Positions 10,901 to 18,600 of a stretch of DNA of 64,000 bases are shown here, piece after piece. The DNA comes from Fibrobacter sp. (GTDB lineage Bacteria; Fibrobacterota; Fibrobacteria; Fibrobacterales; Fibrobacteraceae). The notes under the pieces are model-generated. The model did not search any database. It was given only the letters and a program-made list of their open reading frames with translations, and was not told the origin of the DNA. Every line of letters starts with the position of its first letter. The first letter of the stretch is position 1. The DNA is taken from positions 1 to 64,000 of the forward strand of contig JAAZFC010000113.1 in NCBI GenBank assembly GCA_012511955.1, given 5' to 3'. A program made the translations under genes and the position numbers.

Positions 10901-12845
10901 AATAAGTTACCGTATCTTTATGCAAATAACCATTTTCTAACTCCAAGACTGCTATAGCCTGACGAGGCTTAGCAAATGTCTCTGTGATTGTGGTATCAAA
11001 AGCATAGGTATAAACTTTGCCATCAATATTAGCCACACTATCTTTGCGATGATAGTTTTCTTCATTACCTAATAAATACCAATAGACATATTTTGGCGCA
11101 GGAATTGGATCTGTAACATTTAAAGCAAAGTTTAAAGGGTCATTTTCTAACACTAGTACGCCCCCGCCGCCATTTACCATCATATTTACCTTGGTGGCTT
11201 TTACCATAAAATTGATTTTTAAGCTATCTGAAATATTACCCACATTATCTTTGACCACCATCTTAAAGTTATTGGGACCATCAGACAAATTTTGCATCGG
11301 GGCAATCCAATATTGAGCAGAAACTCCAGTTAGTTCCAAAGCTATACCATTTATCCAAGCCCACACAGAATCAGGGTTCACAAAAGACCCAGAATCCACA
11401 AAAAACCCTTTCCATTCAAGGTCTCTACTGGTAACTAAGGTATCATATATTGAATTAACGCGTATAATAGGCTTACTTTTATCTCTTAACCATAAAGTGT
11501 CTATTTCTTTATCATCACCCACATCTACGCACACATTCTGCACACTGGCAGGGCTATAGTATAAATCCACAGTATCAATGGCTTCAATATGGTAACATCC
11601 AGGTTCAACCTCATCAAAAATCCAATGGCTCGGATTATTTATATCAATAGCAGTGCGGGTAATTTGACGGCCGCCATCCTCTGCATTAATTAAAGAAATG
11701 CGAATACCGCTGTGATTATCTCGCCCTTCCATAAGTGCTTGTCCGCGGATTTGGGCAAATTTAACATTGGGATCCCCTAAATAAAACTTTTGCACCGGTG
11801 AAACCACCGTATCGTAACCATCATAGGCTATGACTTGCCAATATAAGTGCCCTTTTAAGCTTTCATCTAATAATTTTCCATCAGAATCTATCAACTCCCA
11901 TGATCTTTCCATCATATTGGTCAAAATCGTGTGAGTGCTGGTTAAAACAGGGACCTTTCCCACTCGCAATGTATAACGCAAATCTTCAGGATTATCCTCA
12001 TCTTTGGCGCTCCAGTAAAATGCAAAACGACTGAAAATATTGGCGAGAACCCCCTCTGTGGGATAGCTTTGCGTTAGGTCTGGAGGAAAATTAAAATGCA
12101 CCCACACAGAATCTTTGCTTACATTACCATCATCGTCACGAGCGCCAAAATAGACTTTTTGATTGCCTTGGTCATCCACATACTTTTCCACTTTGGGGAT
12201 GCTAAATTCAGCAAACTCTCCATTATATACCTGCCCTTCGTCCCAATTTTTCCCCAAACTGTAGTTTGCCCAAACTGAGTCTATATAACCCAAAGAATCT
12301 TGAGCCACAAATTGCACTGCAGCGGGACCTTTGTGATTTGCCCAAACTGTATCTGCATTAAAAGTCAATGTAGGGCTGGTATTTATGATGTTAATCCACT
12401 GCCCCACACCAGCGCTATCCCGCCCTCCTAAATCATCCCTAGCCTTGAAAATCGTTTGATAATGTCCTTCTTTTGTAAAAACCACCGGAAGCAAGTCGTT
12501 ATTTTCTCTTTTATCTATGGTCTCTCGTCCGGTTATCTCCCAAAAATAATTACGTACTCGTTCGGGTTTGCCATCTTTTAAACGCCCCACCACCCATAAA
12601 GTATCGTTAATAGTTGCGCTAACAGTGTCTTCAATAATAAATTTCTTCTTAGCCAAATCGCTTTTAGGAATTTGATCTATGGAATCCAAAAGAACTCTCA
12701 CATCTTTGGGTTTTTCTTTAAGAACCAATACCTGCATAACTCCATTTTTGAGTAAGGGATTCTCTACAATGCCTGATTCCCGTGCGCAATCAACAAAAAA
12801 TATAGCAGCGCATAACAAAGCCATTAATTTTACTTTTTTTGTCAT
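7995..12845 (-). CDS. Giant surface lipoprotein with tandem disulfide-bearing Ig/PKD-like modules and a beta-propeller-like C-terminal region
   Basis: The start is the ATG at 12845, preceded by a GAGGTGAG ribosome-binding site; a GTG one codon earlier is also possible. The signal peptide ends in a lipobox (F-V-D-C near residue 20), so the protein is probably a lipoprotein. Residues ~35-740 contain Ig/fibronectin-like modules. Residues ~750-1124 hold four tandem ~95-aa repeats, each with a W-[SD]-C-G motif and a second Cys before a V-x-D-[DE]-D turn and a D-T-T end, as expected for a disulfide-closed beta-sandwich. From ~1258 to the end, repeating W/G-rich strands suggest a beta-propeller. It lies 11 bases after the PEGA gene and overlaps hrpA by 4 bases. 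Likely roles are surface adhesion or structure (inference). Confidence 0.75.
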   Translation of the reverse strand: MTKKVKLMALLCAAIFFVDCARESGIVENPLLKNGVMQVLVLKEKPKDVRVLLDSIDQIPKSDLAKKKFIIEDTVSATINDTLWVVGRLKDGKPERVRNYFWEITGRETIDKRENNDLLPVVFTKEGHYQTIFKARDDLGGRDSAGVGQWINIINTSPTLTFNADTVWANHKGPAAVQFVAQDSLGYIDSVWANYSLGKNWDEGQVYNGEFAEFSIPKVEKYVDDQGNQKVYFGARDDDGNVSKDSVWVHFNFPPDLTQSYPTEGVLANIFSRFAFYWSAKDEDNPEDLRYTLRVGKVPVLTSTHTILTNMMERSWELIDSDGKLLDESLKGHLYWQVIAYDGYDTVVSPVQKFYLGDPNVKFAQIRGQALMEGRDNHSGIRISLINAEDGGRQITRTAIDINNPSHWIFDEVEPGCYHIEAIDTVDLYYSPASVQNVCVDVGDDKEIDTLWLRDKSKPIIRVNSIYDTLVTSRDLEWKGFFVDSGSFVNPDSVWAWINGIALELTGVSAQYWIAPMQNLSDGPNNFKMVVKDNVGNISDSLKINFMVKATKVNMMVNGGGGVLVLENDPLNFALNVTDPIPAPKYVYWYLLGNEENYHRKDSVANIDGKVYTYAFDTTITETFAKPRQAIAVLELENGYLHKDTVTYWVRNRDKISALIISPGADTIVNLRSPVVLKAMATASEGHEITEVAWDLDGSGNFATVYPDVAGQPVFSSPAVGVYQIKVRVSDNNPAGEVAYDSVSIDVASSPPFVRVGNKNDTVKINGDIHLNATITDNGIIEKIEWDCGGKGWVESSTPAITIIAPPQHGLINCIVRATDDDGESSQDTTKVLVKQDIPYVKVLRKSATVTIRDSLKLNATAIDTLGTIERIEWSCGVPGVGGVSTWQRVSKPDTLMFAPTTPADSWLCVIRVTDDDGQTARDTTKFKVLLDPPRVKVVDDSLVVKINSNINLDAIAFDSLGYIVSYEWSCGHAGTIGSVQSPWINYPSPKVTVKAPSEGDPNYMCVIRVMDDDSLYARDTTFIRVSQEAPQVSVKRKEISVRVNEQFTVDCEANETMGAISHYDWSCGLPGVAGTEGNWESVQTSWYISTAPSKYAATYYCIVQVFDEDNLSSLDTTKVIVVEPPTANLQVTDSVVVWSGDTEIPEYYRYWGEQINASATAIGRPYGDVNNKQYWWNFSNYHDVWLLGLDDGTISHEYAGFNEALLRPTQAGNVTVRLNFQDSILPGGEHDPQTAQDFFIRHFDADEVTVNFYRAWHNVNPKGDTVIQKGERAVALAVDNESPIMAFRATDGKGWVKKWNGSSWQNIGGGSFVNSADSIRMARDSVNKDIVVAYRASTGQIEVKKSAGGTGNWSQLGGVPSVNGSNAKSIALAANKGEIALAWVGGNNRALLSRWNGSAWRWGSSGSVEVESSVQKVDLAFSKNADSLAVVYGTTNNRAKLRVARLSNNSLASATTVSEAADAVAVAYAPNGRIHVSYNNRESQSPKVAYYASNRWTTVSTSGYANGDVSLHTVGRKTNIVIDKDNRPIISYDDNFFAPYISVWRYENSEWVLQGESKLPYFAEPFWSENGYYIYGSSPSLAIGSSGSLYLGLMGIDARGANATNNGPMVFKYQP

Positions 12846-12856
12846 CACTCACCTCA

Positions 12857-13966
12857 TTAAAAATGCAGAACGATCCCTGTTAGCACTAGTGCTAAACCCA
12901 CTGTACCTATGCCTGCAGCTATTTTGGCTTTCAAATCGCCAGAATCGTTTAAATTGCTGTTTTCTTTAATAAATCTATCTGTTTCTGTGGAATGAAAAGC
13001 CGCATCCTCGTACATATATTTGTAATCCGCAGCTTTAGCCCAATCAGAATTAGCCAAATAGTATAATACACCACTGCTCAAAACGGGAATTATTGCAGAA
13101 TACCACATCCCGCGCCCCACCCACCTTTTTTTGCGACTTTTCGCAAAATTTAATTGCTCATCTAACTTAATCAAATCTTCTTTGATTATTCTCAAATCTA
13201 CTCCTATTAAATTAGGCATAAAAGCTTCTATATCAACCACTACCGTGGTGTCGTAATAACCCTCCTTAAAAAAAGTTATGTGTCTATGGGGTCCAGGTCT
13301 AATATTTGTAATAACTGTGTCGCTAATATATTTTGGCATAGTATTTAAACTAGGTCTATTATCAATATAAACTTCAACATCAGTAGGGACAGTCTGCACA
13401 CTAAACTGAGTATGGGGTTTTAGCAACTTAATTTCCACCTCAGTCGTATCACCGTTCACAAGCTCTACTTCCAAACTTCCCCACCAATCTACACCTTTTA
13501 AATATTTGCGCACCATTATTTGAGATTTTTTTGCTGCTAAATCTTCAAGTATCAACGGTGTTACCCCATCAGTTAAAACACCATCTACATAAACCCGCGC
13601 CCCCTCAGGATTTGATTTCACAAGCAAATACGCAAAGCCTTTTTCAGGTTCCTCTACATCTGCTATTTGCTCCACCGAATCTTTAGTTATTTCCCACTCA
13701 AAATCACTTAAATCTAAATCAACTTGTAAAACACTATCACTAGTCTTTAGTTCAATACGCCTTAAATCCAGTTTGTAAATTTTTTTTAACAAATTGAGGT
13801 TGTCTAGATTGTAATATTCCACTGTGTCATTTTGCATGCGTACAAAAAACACATCGAACCATTCACCTTCATAATCAGTTATTACACCAGGTACTGCTTC
13901 TGCAAACACCCACAAACTCAAAAAGAGTGAAATTAAGATTGTTTCACGTAAAATTCTCTGCAGCAC
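12857..13966 (-). CDS. PEGA-domain envelope protein
   Basis: An N-terminal signal sequence (hydrophobic residues ~8-24) is followed by a small beta domain and two PEGA-type repeats at about residues 112-180 and 187-258. The first includes the signature S-N-P-E-G-A-x-V-Y-V-D-G; the second is a degenerate copy (V-P-T-D-V-E-V-Y-I-D). A charged helical stretch and two hydrophobic segments near residues 295-310 and 350-369 end the protein. PEGA domains resemble S-layer and surface modules and often occur in secreted or membrane-anchored scaffold proteins. It is the first gene of a three-gene run with the giant lipoprotein and hrpA, which suggests it works with the lipoprotein. Confidence 0.75.
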   Translation of the reverse strand: MLQRILRETILISLFLSLWVFAEAVPGVITDYEGEWFDVFFVRMQNDTVEYYNLDNLNLLKKIYKLDLRRIELKTSDSVLQVDLDLSDFEWEITKDSVEQIADVEEPEKGFAYLLVKSNPEGARVYVDGVLTDGVTPLILEDLAAKKSQIMVRKYLKGVDWWGSLEVELVNGDTTEVEIKLLKPHTQFSVQTVPTDVEVYIDNRPSLNTMPKYISDTVITNIRPGPHRHITFFKEGYYDTTVVVDIEAFMPNLIGVDLRIIKEDLIKLDEQLNFAKSRKKRWVGRGMWYSAIIPVLSSGVLYYLANSDWAKAADYKYMYEDAAFHSTETDRFIKENSNLNDSGDLKAKIAAGIGTVGLALVLTGIVLHF

Positions 13967-14013
13967 AATATCACCTTATTTATAATCTATGTTTTTTGCA
14001 AAGAATTTAAAGA

Positions 14014-14913
14014 TTAACTAGCAAACTTGTTTAATTTTTCTTGTATAGAAGGTATATCTTCAAAGCGTTCATGATGAAAAGCGCTTATTAATTTACACCA
14101 TAATTCAACAGCTTCGCGCTGGGAATCATCTCCTTTTGCCAACAAGTTCAAAGCTTTTTCAAAACCTTCTATATCTTCCAATCTACTATACGCCTCCATA
14201 AACTTCTTAAAATTATTCATGGACATTTTAAAAGTAGCAGTGTCGTTTTTTGCATACATAAGTTTAGGAACTACTTCACTATTCAAGAGCTGCAACAACT
14301 CTCCCTCAAAAGATTCTAAACTTCCTTCTAAGTTAAGAACTTCTGGCGAAGTACTCTCTATTGCCAAAGATTTTTTTGCTATTTGATTCAACAAATCTTC
14401 TATATCCGATTGCAAATAAGAAGACATTTGTTCTCTATACCAAGCTTGATACAGTATAGGAAATGAAGTTACCGCAAGATGAGCTTGGGCTAAACCACGA
14501 AAATCGCCCACCCAAAAAATATCAGCAGTTTGTTCTAAAATTTGTTCTTCAGAATCAAACTGCACTATGCGAGCGGGCACAGGAATTATATCCATGTGCG
14601 AAAGAGATTCTATTTTCTCTCGCAGTTCGTCAGGATTTAACCCCTCTGGTAGTTCAGAACCCATTTCTCGCAAATGCTCCGCAAAACTTTCTAAGCCTTC
14701 ACTGGCACCTGCGCCAAATTCTTTTTTTAAAAAATCTTTTAAACTGCTCTGCCCTATAAAGTCTCCAGAAACTACTAAAAGATTGTTGTGAACGGCCTCA
14801 TCCCACGGGAAATCTGACTTTTCGATGGATTCTCCGGGTAAAATTCTAGCATAAGCAATCATTATGCCAGAAAGTCGATTAGGAAAACCTTTTTTTTGTA
14901 CAATGTGAGTCAC
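14014..14913 (-). CDS. Hypothetical protein, mostly helical, cytoplasmic
   Basis: I do not recognise this 299-aa protein. It has no signal peptide or membrane segment, is acidic, and is rich in Leu, Glu and Ser. It reads as an alpha/beta N-terminal part (to ~170) followed by long helices. The first start is a GTG at 14913, but a TATAAT sequence on the minus strand (14925-14920) places a probable transcription start almost at that GTG. Either the mRNA is leaderless or translation begins at the internal ATG, Met18 (14862). Its start is only 25 bases from that of the divergent OmpA-family gene. It lies just upstream of the PEGA gene on the same strand and may belong to that operon. Confidence 0.55.
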   Translation of the reverse strand: MTHIVQKKGFPNRLSGIMIAYARILPGESIEKSDFPWDEAVHNNLLVVSGDFIGQSSLKDFLKKEFGAGASEGLESFAEHLREMGSELPEGLNPDELREKIESLSHMDIIPVPARIVQFDSEEQILEQTADIFWVGDFRGLAQAHLAVTSFPILYQAWYREQMSSYLQSDIEDLLNQIAKKSLAIESTSPEVLNLEGSLESFEGELLQLLNSEVVPKLMYAKNDTATFKMSMNNFKKFMEAYSRLEDIEGFEKALNLLAKGDDSQREAVELWCKLISAFHHERFEDIPSIQEKLNKFAS

Positions 14914-14938
14914 GATACAATTATACTACTTTTCTAGT

Positions 14939-16642
14939 ATGAAGGTACGAAATATATTCCAAATAATTATTCTTTTGTTAATCTCTGCATCTTTTGGAGA
15001 GGTTTGCTTCTCAAGTCCTAGTCTTTTAGGAGCAGATGGCACCCATCGCACTCATAGCGCAAATACCCTAGGCAAAAGCCGACTGGTATTCGGAGTCTCA
15101 GGACGAGGCTCCTACGATAAAGATCGACTGGTTGGTGGCGGCGTTGCAAGAATGCAAATAGGCTACGATAAGGAAAACATGGTGCCCTTAGATAAAGCTT
15201 TAGACACCACCTCCGTAGATGAATTAGTTGATTTAACAGCGCGAATATACGCCACTATTGGTATTTCAGACTACTTTGATTTAGGTGTTTCTATGCCTAT
15301 ACACATTGATTGGCTAACTGGCATGTCCATAAAAGATAGCCCAGTATTAAGCAAAGCTTCAGCCACAGGGCCCGGTGACTTAGAAATCATAGGAAAATTG
15401 CAATACCCACCTTATGAGCATACTGGTCCCTACGAAATGGCCTTTATGGGCATTTTAACTATTCCTACAGGTAGCGCTGAAAAAGGTTTTGTACCCAAAG
15501 AAATATATTACATACCTAAATCTAACTCAGCCAATACCCGCTTTTACTCTGCACAAATGCCCACCATGGCTTTTTTATGGTTAAATTCATTGGATTTTTC
15601 CAAAATTAACCCCCATACGCAGATACAATGGCACTTAAATCTTGGTTTACACACCACATCTAGTCCGATTTTAGATAATTCTTTTTTACTAAACTCCTCG
15701 GTAGTTTGGAAACCATCTGGAAATATTTTAGCTCTTTTCCTAGAATTTTCTGGAGCCACCAGAACATCAAACTTTGCTAAAGGATTTAAATTAGGAGATG
15801 ATCCTTTATTTTTAAGCCCTGGATTCATTGTTAACGCTGAGAACGGAGTAACTCTTTCCTTGGCATTGGACTGGGGTATTGCCCGTGGTAAAAATTACGA
15901 AACCCTACGCTTAGACCCCAACCCTGGCCCCAAATCTGGCGATCCTTTATGCCCAAATTGCACAGGCGATGGTGAGTACTACTCATATAAAGTAAAACCC
16001 GCTGCAGACTTAGGCATCAGCGCCACTTTGTCTTGGTCTGGTTTTTTGATCAAACCCAAACCCCCTGTGGAACCCGAACCTAGAATAATTCGCGACACCA
16101 TTGTCCAAATTGACACCGTTGTTCGTGTAGATACTTTAGTTAAAGTTGTTACCGACACCCTAACCCATGTTGACACGCTAGTTCAAGTTCAAAAAGATAC
16201 CTTAGTACAAGTAGATACTTTGGTTCAAATACATACTGACACCTTAGTTCACATACACACCGATACCTTAGTGCAAAAAGACACTCTACTTATTGAAAAA
16301 GAAGCTAAAGTAGTGATGCACGGTGTAACTTTTGCCACTGGATCTGCAGACCTCACCCCTGAAAGTTTTGAAAAATTAGATGAAGTGGCACGCACCATGC
16401 GCAATTCACCCGATGTTATCCTAGAGATTAGTGGGCATACTGACAGTCGTGGTTCTGTGGCTATTAATAATAGGCTATCTACCCAAAGGGCTGAAAGCGT
16501 GGTTCGCTACTTGATTGCTCAAGGTGTTCCTGGTAAACAGCTGCGCTCCATAGGATACGGAAGTACCAAACCTATCGCGTCCAATAAGACCGCAGAAGGT
16601 CGAGAAAGAAACCGACGCATAGAAATGATGCGACTGCAGTAA
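14939..16642 (+). CDS. OmpA-family outer-membrane protein with DT-repeat linker
   Basis: A signal peptide (~residues 1-22) precedes a ~350-residue beta-strand-rich region resembling a transporter or porin barrel. A linker of ten D-T-x-x repeats (~383-455) follows, and then a C-terminal OmpA/Pal-like domain (~455-567). The peptidoglycan-binding motif is visible as SGHTDSRGS...NNRLSTQRAESV and ends with NRRIE. Such proteins tether the outer membrane to the cell wall, the peptidoglycan contact being made by the conserved Asp and Arg of the OmpA domain. The linker units are all 6 or 8 residues long. A strong terminator follows the gene. The substrate or role of the N-terminal barrel is unknown. 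Confidence 0.85.
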   Translation: MKVRNIFQIIILLLISASFGEVCFSSPSLLGADGTHRTHSANTLGKSRLVFGVSGRGSYDKDRLVGGGVARMQIGYDKENMVPLDKALDTTSVDELVDLTARIYATIGISDYFDLGVSMPIHIDWLTGMSIKDSPVLSKASATGPGDLEIIGKLQYPPYEHTGPYEMAFMGILTIPTGSAEKGFVPKEIYYIPKSNSANTRFYSAQMPTMAFLWLNSLDFSKINPHTQIQWHLNLGLHTTSSPILDNSFLLNSSVVWKPSGNILALFLEFSGATRTSNFAKGFKLGDDPLFLSPGFIVNAENGVTLSLALDWGIARGKNYETLRLDPNPGPKSGDPLCPNCTGDGEYYSYKVKPAADLGISATLSWSGFLIKPKPPVEPEPRIIRDTIVQIDTVVRVDTLVKVVTDTLTHVDTLVQVQKDTLVQVDTLVQIHTDTLVHIHTDTLVQKDTLLIEKEAKVVMHGVTFATGSADLTPESFEKLDEVARTMRNSPDVILEISGHTDSRGSVAINNRLSTQRAESVVRYLIAQGVPGKQLRSIGYGSTKPIASNKTAEGRERNRRIEMMRLQ

Positions 16643-16667
16643 AACTTATACTTTAAAAGATTTTCAA

Positions 16668-16692
16668 ACCGACTCTTAGGAGTCGGTTTTTT
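16668..16692 (+). terminator. Intrinsic terminator after the OmpA-family gene
   Basis: A perfect 8-bp stem (ACCGACTC / GAGTCGGT) with a TTAG loop is followed immediately by TTTTTT. It starts 26 bases after the OmpA-family stop codon. Confidence 0.9.
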
Positions 16693-16828
16693 ATTTAAAC
16701 GCTAAAATTCCGTGTTCATACCTTTTTTTCCTTGGTTTGTCGTGAATATCACCTTATAGAATGCTCATTTTAGATTTATTCTTATATTTGTTTTTATTGA
16801 ATTCAACCTCTTTTAAAAGGAGATAAAA

Positions 16829-17320
16829 ATGAAAAATAAAATCATGGCATTAGCCGCAGCTCTTATGGTTTTTGGTGTTGCTAACACATTTGCCCTTGGA
16901 ATTGGTGTTCAAGGTGGTCTAGGTGTCGGTAGCAAAACTACAGGTGGTCCTGGCTTAACTCTTAAACTAGACCAATTACCATGGGTTTTTGCAGGTAACG
17001 CAAGCTTTGGCGATGGTCTTGGCATAGGCGTTACAGCAGACATGTGGCTTGCTAACCCAAATCTAGTAGCATTTTTAAATGGGTACTTCGGTTGGGGTGT
17101 AGCTGGAACAGTTTATCTTTCCGATAGTAAAGTTAGTATTGGTGCTGGTGGTCGCCTTTTGGCTGGACTTAATGCAAAGTTCTTTAACGACTTTTTAGAA
17201 GCCTATCTCCAAATTGCTTGGCAACCTGGGGCAACTTTTAACCTCGCAGAAGGTGAAGATTTAATAGGTGCCAACATTTTCTACATCCCTGCTAACATAG
17301 GTGTACGCCTTTGGTTCTAA
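16829..17320 (+). CDS. Small secreted/outer-membrane beta-rich protein, unknown function
   Basis: A 163-aa protein with a clear signal peptide (K-rich start, hydrophobic core, likely cleavage after A-N-T-F-A near residue 22). The mature part is glycine-rich with alternating hydrophobic and polar residues, and it ends in an aromatic residue (...RLWF), as outer-membrane barrels often do. About 140 mature residues would suit a small 8-stranded barrel. The ribosome-binding site AAGGAG lies just before the ATG. The gene has its own upstream region (~190 bases) and its own terminator, so it is probably monocistronic and possibly well expressed. No family is recognised. Confidence 0.65.
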   Translation: MKNKIMALAAALMVFGVANTFALGIGVQGGLGVGSKTTGGPGLTLKLDQLPWVFAGNASFGDGLGIGVTADMWLANPNLVAFLNGYFGWGVAGTVYLSDSKVSIGAGGRLLAGLNAKFFNDFLEAYLQIAWQPGATFNLAEGEDLIGANIFYIPANIGVRLWF

Positions 17321-17344
17321 TTTAAACCAGCATATTTTATTAAA

Positions 17345-17373
17345 AGCCGATCCAATTTTGGGTCGGTTTTTTG
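17345..17373 (+). terminator. Intrinsic terminator
   Basis: A hairpin of CCGATCC and GGGTCGG (one G-T pair) around a 6-base loop is followed by a run of Ts. It lies ~25 bases after the stop of the small outer-membrane-type gene. Confidence 0.85.
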
Positions 17374-17418
17374 TTTTTAAATATATTTATTCTTTAAATA
17401 AACCCCACAATTTTGCCT

Positions 17419-18525
17419 ATGACTTCTCTATTTACTCCCCCTCCTGGTTCCCGCATCGCTGTAGGCCTTAGCGGAGGTGTAGATTCCTCTCTAGCTATTC
17501 GTTTACTAAAGGAACAAGGCTACGATGTTTTAGGCTTAACCATGTCTATTCAAAACGAAGACATAGACGTTATCGCCAGCGGAGCTAAAGGGGCTTGTTT
17601 TGGGCCAGGAGAAGAAGAAAACAACGAAATTTCTGCCCAACTTTGCCAAGATTTAGGCGTTCCTTTTCATATTATTGATCTAAAAGAAGAATATAAAGCC
17701 ACTGTTTTGGAATATTTCCGCTCAGAATACTTAAGCGGACGCACCCCAAACCCTTGTGTGGTATGCAACCATCGCTTAAAATTTGGGTTTTTAATGAGCA
17801 AAGCACGAGAACAAGGTATAGAGTTTGACTATTTTGCCACGGGCCATTATTGTCAAATTGTTGAAAATCAAGGAAAAAAACGTTTAAGTAGAGCCGCTTT
17901 TCGCCCCAAAGATCAAACATATTTTTTGTGGGGCTTGCCCGCCGAACAGCTTAAGGAGCTTTACTTCCCCTTGGGTGGCATGACTAAAGATGATGTTCGT
18001 GAATTAGCACAAAAATATGGTTTACAAAGCGCTGATCGCCCTGATAGCCAAGATTTTGTGGATGGCGGCAGTTACGCGCCGCTTTTTAAAGACTCGGAAA
18101 TCAAGACTGGAGACATTGTAAGCACCTCCGGCGATGTTTTAGGCCAGCACAAAGGTATTATTCACTACACCATAGGGCAACGCAAGGGTTTAGGCATATC
18201 TTCACCAAAACCGCTCTTTGTGCTTCGTTTAGACGCAAAAAAGAACCAAGTGGTGGTTACCGACAACGAAAAGCTGTTTTCCCAAAACATTATTACCGAA
18301 AACCTGTATTTGCATGATGAGTCTTTGTTTTCGGAAGGCATGGAAGTGGAAGCCTGTCCGCGCTTGCTACGCAAAGGCCACCCTGCAAAGCTTTACCGCA
18401 CCCCAGAGGGCGGCGCTAGGGTTGAGTTTTTAGAGGCCCAACGCGCCGTGGCGCCGGGGCAAAGCTTGGTTTTGTATCTGGACGATATGGTGTTTGGCGG
18501 CGGAATAATTTCCGAAGCTTTTTAA
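17419..18525 (+). CDS. mnmA: tRNA-specific 2-thiouridylase MnmA
   Basis: This enzyme transfers sulfur to U34 of Lys, Glu and Gln tRNAs. Reading from the ATG at 17419 (a TTG two codons earlier is less likely) gives 368 aa, the usual length. The PP-loop SGGVDSS is at 18-24 and the catalytic segment NPCVVCN has Cys113 and Cys116. The position of the second catalytic cysteine in the usual DS-T-G-I-C motif reads DSQDFV (209-214), with Val214 where Cys is expected. An extra Cys60 lies in the motif ACFGPGEE. This suggests a divergent MnmA subgroup. The gene is monocistronic; a 10-bp tandem repeat overlaps its stop codon. Confidence 0.88.
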   Translation: MTSLFTPPPGSRIAVGLSGGVDSSLAIRLLKEQGYDVLGLTMSIQNEDIDVIASGAKGACFGPGEEENNEISAQLCQDLGVPFHIIDLKEEYKATVLEYFRSEYLSGRTPNPCVVCNHRLKFGFLMSKAREQGIEFDYFATGHYCQIVENQGKKRLSRAAFRPKDQTYFLWGLPAEQLKELYFPLGGMTKDDVRELAQKYGLQSADRPDSQDFVDGGSYAPLFKDSEIKTGDIVSTSGDVLGQHKGIIHYTIGQRKGLGISSPKPLFVLRLDAKKNQVVVTDNEKLFSQNIITENLYLHDESLFSEGMEVEACPRLLRKGHPAKLYRTPEGGARVEFLEAQRAVAPGQSLVLYLDDMVFGGGIISEAF

Positions 18526-18600
18526 AGCGTTATTAAGCCCATTTAAGCATTATTAAGCACAGTTAAGCATATTTATGCCCACTCAAGCATTTTTAAGCAC
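18521..18600. repeat. 10-bp tandem repeat (eight units, TTAAGC core)
   Basis: Counting in strict steps of 10, the units from 18531 are tattaagccc, atttaagcat, tattaagcac, agttaagcat, atttatgccc, actcaagcat and ttttaagcac. A weaker first unit, tttaaagcgt, lies at 18521. Four consecutive units keep TTAAGC exactly, and a fifth at 18593 does too. The array spans the stop codon of mnmA and the last codons of the convergent SDR gene. The cause and function are unknown; the spacing is close to one helical turn. Confidence 0.85.

Noticed and set aside
18521-18600. Rho-independent terminator after mnmA
   Set aside because: The units are direct repeats, without a stable stem followed by a T-run.
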